Positions 11,630 to 23,795 of a stretch of DNA of 64,000 nt are shown here, piece after piece. This DNA comes from Odobenus rosmarus divergens (Eukaryota > Chordata > Mammalia > Carnivora > Odobenidae): NCBI RefSeq assembly GCF_000321225.1, contig NW_004451521.1, positions 258,295 through 322,294 of the forward strand. The letters run 5' to 3'. Made by a program: the position numbers and the translations under genes. Position 1 is the stretch's first letter. Each line of letters begins with the position of its first letter. Below the pieces are notes generated by a model, which did no database searches, was not told the origin of the DNA, and saw only the letters and a list, made by a program, of their open reading frames with translations.

Positions 11630-11683
11630 CCGTACAAGCTGAATAACCTTGATCAACCTTTAAAATGAAGGAATTGGGGTAGG
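11630..11683 (+). repeat. MIR fragment
   Basis: CAAGCTGAATAACCTTGATC followed by TTTAAAATGAAGGAATTGGG resembles the central MIR segment. It is cut off by the following DNA element. Confidence 0.45.
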
Positions 11684-11840
11684 TCCAGGGTTCTCAAACT
11701 TCATCAGGTGTCAGCTTTGAAACATAGATTTCTGGGCCCCACCCACAGAGCTTTTAATTCAGAAGGTCTGAGTTGGAGCCTGGGAATCTACATTTCTGAG
11801 AAGGTCCCAGGTGCTGCCAAAGCTGCTGGTCGAGGACATA
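11684..11840 (+). mobile_element. MER5-type hAT-Charlie DNA element
   Basis: Begins with CCAGGGTTCTCAAACTT, includes GATTTCTGGGCCCCACCCAC, TTTTAATTCAGAAGGTCTGA and TCTACATTTCTGAGAAGGTC, and ends near GCTGGTCGAGGACA. This is the order of the short non-autonomous MER5 elements. No clear 8-bp target-site duplication survives. Confidence 0.8.
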
Positions 11841-12014
11841 TTTTAAATACTGACTCTTCATATCCTTTCCAATTCAAATGTTTTATGTTTTATGTATTTA
11901 TATTTCCTCCAATTATATTTTAAATATTTCTATTTTATGCTTTTTTAGGATTTTATGTTCTAAGTCAACCTGAGGTCTTGACCAAGGTGGGTTTCCAGGA
12001 AAGCACCCTAATAT

Positions 12015-12180
12015 AATGGTGAAGAGCTGACAATGGGAGTTCAAGAGCTTTTGGAATCCTGGCCGCTTATAGAGGTATGTATGTGTGCCCGTGGAAAAAT
12101 GACTCACCCTCTTGCTACAGTTTTCTAATCTGTAAAATGGGGATAATGATAGTACCCTACCTTACATAATTTGTGGTGGA
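12015..12180 (+). repeat. MIR SINE
   Basis: AAAATGACTCACCCTCTTGC, TTTTCTAATCTGTAAAATGG and GGATAATGATAGTACCCTAC are a textbook MIR 3-prime half. The 5-prime half is diverged. Confidence 0.85.
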
Positions 12181-13204
12181 GACTGGTGGTTGTCCCCTTG
12201 GACCCCTACCACAGGACATCAGTTTTGTGCCCCACCCCACAATATGGATCATAAGTGGTCAAAGCCAGTTACATTCTCTTTTTCCAGAAACTGCTGGGGA
12301 GAAAGGGCACAGGACACAATTCTATAGAGAGTCTGCTGGGGACTTCTAGGAAAGACGTTCATCCCCAATCAGTGAGGAGAACTGCTCAGACGAAAGTTCT
12401 ATTTTCCTGTCCCTTTATCCTCTTCTGCTTGGGATGCTGTCCTGTGGAGATATATGCTGGAGCTGCTGCAGCCACTCTGCAGTCATGAGGCCATCCACCA
12501 CTGACTCACTGAAGATGGTAGAACGGAAAGACAGAAAGGACCCGGGTTCTTGAGGGGATCTTCCAGTTACTGAGCCAACTCTGGGTCCATTAATTTCCAG
12601 ATTCTTGTTCATAATAGGCCACACTGATAAGCACTTACTACATTTACTATATGGTAGATATGATGTTCTATCAGATGATACATCTGAGGCAGATTGTTGC
12701 ACAGTGCCTGATCATAGTATATACTCAGTAAATATTAGTTCTTGGAAATTATAAAAAAAAAATCACAATTTTTTCCTGTGGGTAATATCCTCTTTCATTT
12801 TCAGTAAAATCTCTAGGTCAAGGGAGACTTTTTGAGAGACAGCATACAATCACTCTCTACCACTTTTGCCCTTGAGGACATTCATTATACAAGATGCATA
12901 TAGAGTCCTGTCCTTAAAGATATTACACTCTAATGAGGGAAAACAAACTAACATTCCAGGGGACAAGGTGAGTCCTATAATTTATTATGCACAGTATTAA
13001 GAGAAGCAGTGTAGGTATTTTTAAATTTTGATTCATAAATAAAAGTAATATAGGTAAGTGGCTTAAAAACTTTAACACTACAGAAAAATATAAAATGAAA
13101 AGTATGAGTGTTTTTTTGCTACACTTCTCTGACATTGTTTATAATTTCTTATATATTTGATCAGGAAAAAAATGACGCATGTACCAACATTTCAGCCTAC
13201 AGAC
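12181..13204. other. Mostly unique DNA with one old repeat tail
   Basis: A segment at about 12695-12755 (CACAGTGCCTGATCATAGTA followed by ACTCAGTAAATATTAG) looks like the end of a MIR or L2. The rest shows no gene and no repeat that I can name. Confidence 0.5.
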
Positions 13205-13625
13205 GATTATGAGTTTTATTGAGATTTAATTCACATGTCCTACAATTCATCCATTTAAAATATACAATTCAAAATATACTCACAGAATTGTGCAATTTAG
13301 GCTGCAATTTTAGAATGTTTTCATTGCCCCCCCCCAAAGAAAACCCACACCCATAGCAGTTACCCTGCAGACTCCCTCTCCACAGCCCCTGGCAACCACT
13401 TACCTACATTCTGTCTCTGTGGATGTGCCTATTATGGATCTTTCATATAAACGGAATCATACAATATGTGGCCTTTTGTGTCTGGCTTCCTTCACATGTT
13501 TTCAAGATTCATCCAGCTCGCAGCATGTACCCGTACTTCGTTCCTTTTTATTGCTGAATGATATTCCAGTTGATGCACATTTGGATTATTTCCATCTGGG
13601 GCTGTTATGAATAATCCTGTAATGA
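13205..13625 (-). mobile_element. LINE-1 3-prime region (old L1M type), minus
   Basis: Reads on + as ATATAAACGGAATCATACAA, TATGTGGCCTTTTGTGTCTG, CGTTCCTTTTTATTGCTGAA, ATGATATTCCAGTTGATGCA and GGGCTGTTATGAATAATCC. This is the reverse complement of the 3-prime end of old mammalian L1. It is a 5-prime-truncated insertion lying antisense to the window. Confidence 0.9.
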
Positions 13626-13853
13626 ACATTCAAACCCACAAGCTTTTTTAAAAATTTCAGAAAGGGTTCAATCCTACTTTTCTTCACAGTTCATTTGTCA
13701 CTTAAAAATCCACTTCAGAGATCCTTATATACAGATTGCTGGGTAGAAAAATAAGTGCATTGTAAATTTGATAAATGCAATGAGGAGATGGGGTTTGTAT
13801 GGGGGAGAAGCCACCTTTTATTTTGAATGAGGCAAATTTATAGAAAAACAGCT

Positions 13854-13970
13854 GGGGCGCCTGGGTGGCTCAGTCAGTTCAGCATCTGCCTTCGGCTCAG
13901 GTCATGATCCCCAGGGTTCTGGGTTCGAACTCCACATCCGGGTCTCCCTCTCTCGCTCCTCCGGCTTGTG

Positions 13971-14015
<45 letters not shown>

Positions 14016-14034
14016 AAATAAATAAAATCTGAAA
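13854..14034 (+). mobile_element. CAN SINE, diverged head
   Basis: GGGGCGCCTGGGTGGCTCAG head, B-box-like GGGTTCGAACTCC, then an expanded CT tract (13974-14012, nearly pure) and an AATAAATAAAATCTG tail. The usual CTGCTCAGCGGGGAG middle is missing or shortened, so the body is shorter than its relatives. Confidence 0.9.
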
Positions 14035-15995
14035 GAAAGAACAAGGAAGGAACAACTGAGAATGGATGATGGTATAGATAAGGTTAAATGCTATTATCAC
14101 CCACTTTTGCAAATATGGTAGGTAGCTTCTCTTGATATCCCTGGCCTCACTTCTTAACAAAAAAATAAATAAAACAAAAAAATTGAACAAAACAAAGCAA
14201 AGCAAAGCAAACCAAACAAAAAGCCACCGACAATCAGTGACTGTCAGATGACGTGGAATTGACAGGTGCACCTGCAAGCAGGTGCAGGTGGCAGTGCTGG
14301 CCCCAAGCTCACGGCACAGCCGTCTCCGCCCACCACCCCTCGTCGCCCTCTGCCATCCTCCTTTCTCCCCAGCGCCTCTCTCCCCAGCCCAGTCCTCCAT
14401 CCGTCCTCCGTATCTCACATGCCCAGTGCTTGGGTACCGCCTGTTTTCTTTATGAACGAGTCCACGATGTTTCCCCGGTGTGTTCCTCTTTCACCACCGT
14501 GCAGCCAGGAATGCTGAGCGAGGCGTCAGGCTGAGGAGAGCTGGTAAGAAAAGGGAAGGGCAAGGCCCTACATTTCCCCATTCTTACCTGTTAGTGAGGT
14601 AACTGAAACGGTAGCCTGCTCGTCTTGCCCACCCTTGGGCAAACCTCAGGCAAAATAGTGCAGGATCTCCTTACTGCCTACTTTAGCACCCGATCGCTGT
14701 GTTTTTCCTAAGTCTGAATTGGTTGCTATATTTGTAAGAATTCATTACTGAACTATTCCACCTGGCGACCCAATCAGACTGGCAGCAGAGGAAGGCTGAT
14801 TATACAAAAACCCATCTGTCCTCATTAATCTGGGTAATGATGTGCAGAACCCCAGCCCGGTACCCTGGAAGTCAGCACGAGGGTCCCTGTGCAGGAGACA
14901 GCGGGAGAGTGACACGGCTGTATACTGCCTCCCTCTTTGATCTGCAAGAGCCACATCAGAGCAATGACAGCCCGAGGTCCAAACACAGCCCAGCAGACAA
15001 ATCATTAGCTGGTGTCACAGGGGACAGGACCAGTTCCTGTCGAAATTCAAGTTTGGCCCTGTCTCCAAACACACAGGGGACTTAAGCACTCCTTCCCCTC
15101 CTCCACCACTGCCATCTACCACACTCTCCTAGACTTGAAAAAATCATCTAGCTTTTATAAAATGCAGTTTTAGAACATCGTGGAGGTTTGGAAATAAAAA
15201 ATACAGATTCATGTGCTGCGAGCTTTGTCATCACCCTCACCGACCAGCCCCTATCCAGAATCTAAATCCCGAAACTATCCCATGGGCTGACAGGATTAGG
15301 GTCTAGCTGGCATGCACACCTGCCATGTGCTCACTTGCAAGTGAGCTGGCGCTGCTTCTTCCCGATAACCTAAGGTGTTCCCTGCACAGCTCTCCTGCAC
15401 CACCTGACACCCCATCCACCACCAACCCAGACTTGGAGTTGTGAAGGGCAAACCCAGATGGTTTCAGTGGGAGCAGCTGTTCATCTGGAATTAGGGGTTC
15501 ATGCTAATATCTAAATGTCCAGATGCCTGATGGACTCTCCTCTTGAAGGTCCCACGGGTCATGGACTCCGCTTGTCTAGAACTGAACTCATTCTTTTCTC
15601 TCCCATCATCAGAATGAAGTTCTCCTCCCTTTACATTCTGGAACCACTTCTCTCAGTTCATTTTTTCAGAACTGGAGCATCCCACTCCCCTGCCCCCTTT
15701 TCCTGTAAAAGGGAAACCACTGGATGAGCTTCCGGGCTTTGACAGTGACCTGGCAATTTCCCTCCCTATGTCAATCCCTACCAAGTTCCGCCCATTAATA
15801 TTGGAAAGGAAGAGGAAAAACATCATGATTCTCATATGATAGGATTGCTTCCTCTAAGTCCAAAGCCAACCACTTAGCCATTCCGCTAGGAAGAGAGTTC
15901 AGCAATACCCCAGACACAGGGCAAAGAAACAAAAAATTCTGTATCTGTCCCATAAATAGGCAAAAATCAAGTAGAAAATATAACAAAGACGTTGC
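14035..15995. other. Unique region, possible conserved noncoding DNA
   Basis: Nearly 2 kb without a recognisable repeat, apart from A-rich AAGCAAAGCAAAGC-type DNA at 14155-14220. The interval 14690-15080 has dense homeodomain-like ATTA sites, for example CATTAATCTGGGTAATGATG at about 14822-14841 and AATCATTAGCTGG near 15000. Short overlapping frames of 60-93 codons carry no recognisable domain. Confidence 0.4.
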
Positions 15996-15999
15996 CTCC

Positions 16000-16790
16000 C
16001 CAAAAGCAACAAAAATACAAATATTTAGGAATTAATATCAAACAAGAAGCACACAAGACTCAGATGAAAACTGCAACACTTTGAAGAAACAAAAGAATAC
16101 TACGTTATTCTTAGATAGGAAGAAGCAGTGTAAAGACGATAATTTATCCCCTAAATTAATCCGTGAGCTCAATTTAATCCCAATAAAAATCACCACCAAA
16201 ATTTATCACAGAATTGGGGTTATTTGACAATTCTGCGAAAGGTCATATAAGTCTAAAATTCATAGTGAAGAACAAATATGCATGAATAATGAAGAAAGTC
16301 CTGAAAATAAGAACAATTTGGCAGATGTAATGCTATTAGAATCTGAAATATGTTACAAAGTTAGAGTAATGTGTGTCTTTTTGTGACAGCAGCAAAAGAC
16401 AAAGAGATTAGAGGAACAAAATGATGACTCCAGAGACGCAACAATATAGGAACTTAGTTTATGACATTTACTGGAGAGCCGAAGGGGTTAGAGATGGCAG
16501 ACGAAATCATTGATGCCATATGGAAAAACATACGGATTCAACCTTACCTCATATTACACATAAGACTAAAGATAGAGCAATAAATCAAGTGCAAAAATCA
16601 AAGCTCTAAAAGAAAAGATGCAGGAATATTTGTGTACTCTTAGGATGGGGAAAGCCTTCTTCAGAAGACAAAGCAATCCGTAAGCCATAACATATAAGGC
16701 TAATTTAGCCACTATAAGAATTACAACTTCATATAAAAAAACACAGCTAACAAAGTTATAAGATAATTTACATACTGGAAGAAGAAAAGG
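16000..16790 (+). mobile_element. LINE-1 ORF2 3-prime remnant
   Basis: A-rich sequence resembling the last third of L1 ORF2: TTAGGAATTAATATCAAACA, AATTTAATCCCAATAAAAAT, AACATACGGATTCAACCTTA and AGCAATAAATCAAGTG occur in the expected order. Many stops and gaps show that it is long dead. Confidence 0.75.
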
Positions 16791-16794
16791 TGCA

Positions 16795-17320
16795 ACAGGA
16801 GAATGTAGGGGGCATGGTATGAGCTAAGAGCTGAGGCAGACCATGGAGGACCTCAAGGGCCATCTTGTGGAATTTTGACCAAGGAGAATTGGACAACCAA
16901 TTCAATTGGACACAAAGGATTACATACCAGATGGTGACATGCGTGGGATTTACATTCAGAAAGATCATTCTGCTACAGGATGGAGAGTGGATGGGAGTTC
17001 AGCTGTGGTGGATGTGGGCAGACCAATTACAAAGGCTTCTAACACAGTGGTCCAGGCATGAAGTGATGACCAGGATTGGGATGGAAATGGACAGGAATGG
17101 ATACATTGGAGAGGCATGCAAGAGCCAAGGGAACAGCTCATGGCCATGGATTGTCATGGGCTCAGAGGTGAGGGAGACAAGAGTGTCAGGAATTACTGAT
17201 AGGTGTCGAGCTTATGTAATTGGAATGGTGGTGGGTCCTGCAGGGAGACAGGAAACAGAAGAAGATGCTTGGAAGAGAAGCCAAGATTTCTGTTTTGGAT
17301 GAGTTAGATTAGGAGAGGTT
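16795..17320 (-). mobile_element. L2 LINE 3-prime region, minus
   Basis: On the + strand it reads GATCATTCTGCTACAGGATG, CTAACACAGTGGTCCAGGCA, GAAGTGATGACCAGGATTGG and CAGGAATTACTGATAGGTG. This is the reverse complement of the long non-coding 3-prime part of mammalian L2. The 145-codon frame over it (16865-17302) is incidental. Confidence 0.7.
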
Positions 17321-18179
17321 TGAGACCTCAGTGCCAAGCATCTGTGTCCCACGGGTCCTGGTTCCCAGGGCAACAGGAAAATAGGACAACAATGTGAAGA
17401 TGTGAAGATGTGGGATCTGGGTGGGGGGGCGGAGTGCACGGGGGAAGGGGGATGCTCACACCAGGAGCGGCACACCTCTTCTTCCCCCACGCGGAGGTAC
17501 TTCGGGTCCCTCTGACTGAATCCGTGGAGAGTCTCAGGACCTAGGGGAGTCTGCAGTCAGGACGGGCTACCCGGATCCCAGGTCGTATCAGCATGAAAAT
17601 CATGACAGTGGGATTCCAAGTAAACGTTTCATTCTTCTTGCTCATAACTTCCAGATTTTGTCTAATAGTCTTGTATTATTTCATTAGGAGGCTAAAGAAT
17701 CAAGATAGATGAATTTTTTAGAAAATATGCCTTCCAGAGAAAAAAAATGGGAAAGTGAAGATGGGAGATGATTATTTTTCTTTTTGAATCTCTTTAATGC
17801 TTACAGTGTTTTGAAGAATGGTAACATTTGGGAGGAAACACAGAGTGGAGACCACCAGTGCCTTGGGGTGTGGGGCGTGCATGATTCTGCAGGGACAGGA
17901 GAGGGGGAGGGAGAAAGAGCCCCAGGAGGCACAGGACAGAAAAAACCACCAACACACACTTTTAAAACTAGTGACAAACCATAGGGGGTTTCTCACCTCA
18001 AAGTAAGTGAGAATGTCATTTCTTAACAAAAATATCTTCCAAAAAAAAAAAAAAATTGCAGTGTTGCTCCTGTTCTGTTTATCAGAATCACCCAATGCTG
18101 TTTCCAGTTTGGAGTCCTTCATATTTAAACTTAACAAAGTCGTTGAAATTAAGTAAAAATCTTCCTTTCCTCTGCCAAT
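17321..18179. other. Unique DNA, no gene seen
   Basis: No repeat recognised apart from short A runs near 17740 and 18040-18053 and a G-rich stretch near 17420-17450. Confidence 0.55.
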
Positions 18180-18245
18180 TTTTTTTTACCTGTACCTAGT
18201 AATATAAATGCTCAAAAAATATTTGTTATTGACTGACTAACTCTG
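18180..18245 (+). repeat. L2 terminal fragment
   Basis: CTGTACCTAGTAATATAAAT followed by GCTCAAAAAATATTTGTTAT and GACTGAC matches the last 50 bases of L2. Confidence 0.6.
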
Positions 18246-19476
18246 ATTCTTGGCACTGTGGGATTTGAACAGAAATGCCCCAACACTTCCTCAAGTGTAA
18301 CCAGGGTTACTGGTCCGGCGCAGGCTGCCCCAGGTCAGTTCTGCTGAGAGCCAAATTCCCTCCAGGTAGAGATTTGTGCCTTTTGCTCCCTTCCAACCCT
18401 TCCTTGTCCCTCTGAAATCCCTCTCAGTGGTGCTCTGAGCTTCATTTCAGGGTGTGAGTGAGCAGATTCTCTGACATCTGCTTCCTGAATGTGAGTCTGG
18501 TGCCTCATTTCCATCTCCAGCAGTCTAAAATTAGATGACATCACTGGGAAGACATTCATCCCAAGAAAAACCATCCATCCAGCAACATGGACTCAACTCC
18601 AGCTACCGTTCTTAGAAACAGCATCCAACCTGGACGAAAGGAGGGGAGAGGCGAGGATCGCCCTGGGAGCTGGAGCACGTAAGTGGTTCAGGGTACCACC
18701 CTTCCCCAGAAGAGAGCTTGGGACCTTTGTCACAAGGAAGTTCCCTTCCACCTTCACAGAGCCCGAGTCCTGTTCAAATTTGGGTTTAGAGACCTTAATG
18801 TTCACAACAGAGCAAAATACAAAATCTGAAGCTGGGTTAGTACCGTCTCTCTAATTAGAAACTGCAAGAAAGCAGCCCATTGTAACAACATTAGAAACAT
18901 CCTTTCTCTGACCCACATGAACAATACATACAGATGTGTGTGTCTATGTCCATGTGCAGCTCTAGCTATAGATATAAACATACATCAACTGAGTAAAGAA
19001 ACCAGTCTCATTTGCTTTTTTCTCTCTAATCAAGATGCATTTTTTGGAGCCTGCATTCAATTCCAATTAAGGGATGCTTTTAGACCTTTTATAGAGGAAC
19101 AACTATATTTAACATCACCATTCCCTCTAAATAGTAATTGGATTTTACAAGGTATGAAGCTTTTAAAGGTACCTTGAGTCTCCAAACCTTCTCTCTGCCA
19201 CTCCTGAGCCAAGTTGGCTGAGCTCAAAGTACAAATGCCCCAGCAGGAGCTTCCCAGGGACCAAAGAACCTGCATTCTACCTCTGAGGGTAGAAACCAGA
19301 ACCATGCACAGAGGCTTTTGGCTCATTTGCACCTCCAAGGGAGTAAGCAAATCCTTTAAAAAAAAAAGTAATTTGAGGTAATTGGCTCACTGACTTTTTT
19401 AAGAATTTAGAATTAGGTTTTAAACATGATGACTGTAAAGAAGAGGGAGGACAAATATGCATTCAGAAACATGTTT
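18246..19476. other. Unique DNA, possible conserved block
   Basis: No gene found. The interval 19020-19170 is AT-rich with ATTA-type sites (CCAATTAAGGGATGC, AGTAATTGG) and no repeat signature. It is a candidate for a conservation test only. Confidence 0.4.
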
Positions 19477-19533
19477 TATATATATATATTATATATATAT
19501 TCTGTTGGAAATATATATATATTCTGCTGGAAA
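19477..19533 (+). repeat. TA microsatellite with 22-base duplication
   Basis: A TATATA run followed by two near-identical units ending TATTCTGTTGGAAA and TATTCTGCTGGAAA. Confidence 0.85.
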
Positions 19534-19844
19534 AAACATCAGCTAGAAAAAAAAAGGACTTTTGCAGTATCCATTGAGATTAAGCATGTTTTTCATCTCA
19601 GTCTGCTTTTATGGCAACAAATCAAAATTTTCCCAATGTCACAAAACAGTGATGCCAACTTCAAATAAGTCAGAATGAAACTAATGTGTCAACAGGATGT
19701 ATTAAAAAAAATAATAATAACCCTTCAGGCATCCTCTTCTCCTGGAATGAATGAGCCTGCCCTTATTACAGCCTAGACATCTGCTAGCACCCTCATCATT
19801 TTCCTCCACATGGTATTCAAAATTGATGGACAAAAAGCATCAAA
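19534..19844. other. Unique DNA, nothing recognised
   Basis: No repeat or coding signal. It ends where a LINE-1 5-prime end begins. Confidence 0.5.
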
Positions 19845-22800
19845 ACAGGTTTACTGGAGCCTCAGAAGATGGCAGAGTAGGAAGTACCAGGGATCTGTCT
19901 CTCCACCTAGACAATTGCACTGGCAGACTCTGTTGGAACTATTTTGGAATTCTGGAATTTATTGATGTCTTGCAACTTCCAGAGGAAGGTTTAGACAGTA
20001 ATGTGTGGTTAGTTTCTGCCAATTTCAGCTCTTAGTTCACCAGCAGTGCCCAGCCCCACCCCAGCCCCATGGCAGGCACCTATGCACCTGTTCCTGCTGC
20101 GGTTGGCATGAAGTGTGTGTGAGTCAGAGTGGACAATAAGGACCTTGTCCTGAAAAAATCAGGTATCTATGTTCTGATCACTGATTGCTTCTTCTGATCA
20201 TGGAGGTGCAGACACAGAAGCAGGCGGCCATTTTTACATTCCCCCCAGTCATTGTTGCAAGCTCCTCCCCCTGCAGTTGAAGTGACTTCCAGGGGATTTA
20301 AAAGGCTGGCATACTTTTTCCCCATTCAGTTTTCTCTTTTTCCCCTTTAGGAAACTGGCATTCAAGAATAGGTCATTCAAAAGCAACTGCATATACAGAG
20401 GAAACTCACTACATGACCAGGGAAAGGTTTAGGCTAGAAAAGACCCAAGAAGACCTTGAGTTTATACATCAGGCTGATCCTTAGCACAGAGCCCCCAACA
20501 ATCGAAAAATAAACTGAAAAAAAAAGACCAAAAACCCCCAGAAAATTCTGGGGAAGAGAAAGTATTTAACTGACTTCCAGACTTAACACATTATTAGATT
20601 TAAATGTCCAGTTTTCAACAAAAAACCAAAAGGCATACTAAGAAAAAGAAAAGGAAATTATGGTCCACTCAAAGGAAAAAAATAAACCATCAGAAACTGT
20701 TTCAGAGAGAGGTGCCTAGTGCCTCAGTTAGTTAAGCATCCGACTCTTGGTTTCAGCTCAGGTCATGACCTCAGGGTCATGAGATTGAGCTCTGCTTCAG
20801 GCTCTGTGCTCAGTGCAAAGTCTCCTTGAGATTCTCTCTCCTCTCCCTCTCCCTCTGCCCTTCCCCCACACCACTCATGCATGCGTGCATGTGCACTCTC
20901 TCTAAAATAAATAAAACCTAAAAAATAAAGAAACCATTTCAGAGAAAGACCAGATGACTCACCAAGCAGACAAAGATTTAAAACAACTATCTTAGAAAAC
21001 AACAGGAAAATGTGGAGAGAATTAAGAAAATTATGTATGAACAAAATGCAAACATTAATAGAAATAGAAAATCTACAAGGAAATGAGAAAGAAATTCTAG
21101 AAAGCCTAGAGCTGAAAAGTACAATAACTGAAATGAAATACTCACTAGAGGTATTCAAAGGCAGAGTAGGCAGAAGAAAGAATCAGTGAACTTAGAACAA
21201 TTGAAATTATTGCATCTGAGGAACAGAAAGAGAAAGGATTGGAGAAAAGGAAAGAGAATATAAGAGACCTATAGGACACCATCAAGTAGACCAACATATT
21301 CATTGCAGGAGTCCCAGAAGGAGATGAGAGAGAAAAGGGTAGAAAGATTATTTGAAAATAATGGCCAAAACTTCCCAAGTTTCATTAAAGACATGAATAC
21401 AAAATCAAGAAGTTCAGTAAATTCCAAGTAGGATAAATCAGAGACCCACATCAAGACATTTTATAATCAAACTATCAAAAGACAAAAACAAAATGAAAAT
21501 CTTGAAAGCAGCAAGAGAGAAGTAACTCATCACATACAAGGGATACTGTATAAGATTATGAGCAGATTTCTCATCAGAAATTTTGGAGGTAGAAGACAGT
21601 GAGCCAATGTTTTCCAAGTGCTAAAAGGAAAAAAAAAAAAGTCAACCAAGAATCTTATCTGGCAAAATTTCCTTCAAAAGTGAGGGAGAAATTAAGACAT
21701 TCACACATAACTCCCAAAAGCTGAAAGAGTTTGGTACCACTAAGTCTGTCCTGCAAGAAATACTAAAGGTAGTTCATCAGGTTGAAATCAAAGGACATTA
21801 GATAATAACTCGAAGTCATATGAAGAAATAAAGATTTTAGTAGAGGTAAATACATGGGCAATGATAAAAACTAGTATTGTTGTAACAATGATTTGTAACT
21901 TCAGTTTTTGTTTTCTATGTGATTTAAGACACTAACATATTAAACAAATTATTAGTTTGTGTTTTTGGACACAATGTATAGAGATGTGACTTTATGACAT
22001 CAGTAACTCAAAGGGGTTGGGATGGATCTTAGAGGAGCAGAGCTTTTGTATGTTACTGAAGTTAAGCTGGTATAAATTCAAGTTAGAGTGCTATAACTTT
22101 AGGATGTTAACTATACTCCCCACTGTAACCACAAAGAACCTAGTTATAGAATATACACAAAAGGAAATGATAAGAGAATTAAAATGTTTCACTATAAAAA
22201 AATCAACTAAGAAGACAAAAATGCAGGGGGAAGGACAAAAAAGTGATAAGGCATACAGAAGCAAATAGCGAAATGACAAAAGTCTCTCCTTATTACTAAC
22301 TACTTTAAGTGTAAATGGGTTAAACTCTCTAATCAAAAGGCAGAGATTGGCAGAATGAATGAAAAAAGCAAGATCCAGCTATATGCTGTCTATAACAGAC
22401 TCATTTTAGGTCTAAAGACACAAACAAGTTGGAAATGAAAGGATGGAAAAAGATATTCCATGCAGATAATAACTAAAGAGAGCAGAGATAGCGATACTAA
22501 CATGACACATAATAGACTTTAAATCAAAAAAGGTGACAAGAAACAGTGAAAGACATTATATATCAATAGAAGTTTCAATACAGTGAAACAATGCAACAGT
22601 TATTTACACACTAGTAACAGACCATCAAAATATTTGAAGAAAAAATGGACAGAATCAAAGGGAGAAACAAACAGTTTTACAGTAACCATTGGAGATTTCA
22701 ATGCCTCATTCACAATAATGGACAGAACAACTAGACAGAAGTAAGGAAACAGAGGACTTACATAATACAGCAAACCAACTATATCTAGTTGGTTTGTGCA

Positions 22801-23628
22801 CAGACATGTGCACAACACTCCACCCAAGAGCAATACAAACATTCTTCTCAGGTGTACATGGGACATTCTCCAGGATAGGTCATATGTTAAGCCACAAAAT
22901 AAGTCTCAATAGGGTTAGACATTATACAAAGTCTTTTCTCCAACCACAATAAGATGAACTTAAAAATCAGTAACAGAGGACAACTGGAAAATCCACAGAT
23001 TTGTGCAAATTAAACAACACACTCTTAATCAACAAATGGATCAAAGAAGAAATCACAAGGGAGGATAGAAAACTCACAAGTTTAGAAATAGAATTACCAT
23101 ATGATGCAGCAATTCCACTTCTGGATGTGCACCCAAAAGAATTGAAAGCGGGGTCTCCAAGAGTTGTTTGCACACCGTGTTCCTAGCAGCATTTTTCACG
23201 AGAGCCAAAAGATGGAAGCCACTCAAGTGTACACCAAGAGATGAATGGATAAACAAAATATGGTACATATATACAATGGAATATTTTCAACCTTAAAAAG
23301 GAAGGAAATTCTGACACATACTACAACATGGATGAACCTTGAGGATATTATGCTAAGTGAAATAACTCAGTCACAAAAAAACAAATACTATATGATTCCA
23401 TTTGTCAGAAGTACATAGAGTCATCAAATGCACACAGACAGTAAGTAGGATGGTGATTGCCAAAGTCTGGGGGAGAAGGAGTGGGGAGTTATTGTTTAAT
23501 GGGTGTAGAGTTTCAGTCTGGTTGCATGACAACCTGAATGTATTTAATTCCACTGAACAGCACATTTAAAAACAGGTAAGATGGCAAAATTTTTGTTACA
23601 CGTACTTTACCACAATAAAAAAAAAAAA
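19845..23628 (+). mobile_element. LINE-1 with both ends but internally deleted
   Basis: The element starts with a 5-prime-UTR-like segment (CTCAGAAGATGGCAGAGTAG). It runs through A-rich ORF1-region sequence (about 20930-21800) and the start of ORF2 (GTGTAAATGGGTTAAACTC near 22310). At about 23080-23095 it jumps straight to the 3-prime part (TACCATATGATGCAGCAATT, then the GGATAAACAAAATATGGTAC region). It ends at a poly-A tract at 23617-23629. At about 3.8 kb including a nested SINE it is well short of the roughly 6 kb of a full L1. Most of ORF2, including the reverse transcriptase core, is absent and all frames are broken. It is old (L1MA/L1MB-like by eye). Confidence 0.88.
20710..20928 (+). 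mobile_element. CAN SINE nested in the LINE-1
   Basis: Older SINEC copy: GTGCCTCAGTTAGTTAAGCA head, TTTCAGCTCAGGTCATGACC, a CT-rich middle and an AAATAAATAAAACC tail. An 18-base duplication flanks it (20692-20709 and 20929-20946, beginning AGAAAC, two mismatches). This proves insertion into the already present LINE-1. Confidence 0.93.
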
Positions 23629-23795
23629 ATGGTGTTGGCCAAACTCACAGAGCTTATGAACCTAATTCCATATTCTCCCACAATGCCATTTTCTCCTCAT
23701 CTACATTTAGTCTTATGCTGGATTTCATTACCTAGAAGTATTGCACCTGAAAGACATTCCCCCCTCCCATTTTACCAAGGTCCATTCTCTGTGGA
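23629..23795. other. Short unique spacer
   Basis: Pyrimidine-rich, with no recognised element. Confidence 0.5.

Noticed and set aside
13897..14418. 173-codon minus frame
   Set aside because: It runs through a CAN SINE and its CT tract; the Arg/Glu repeat is translated CT microsatellite.
16865..17302. 145-codon + frame
   Set aside because: Antisense to an L2 3-prime fossil.
22771..22796. 11-base perfect hairpin (CAAACCAACTA / TAGTTGGTTTG)
   Set aside because: It lies in LINE-1 ORF2 DNA and arises from a few point mutations of the normal L1 sequence there; there is no RNA gene context.
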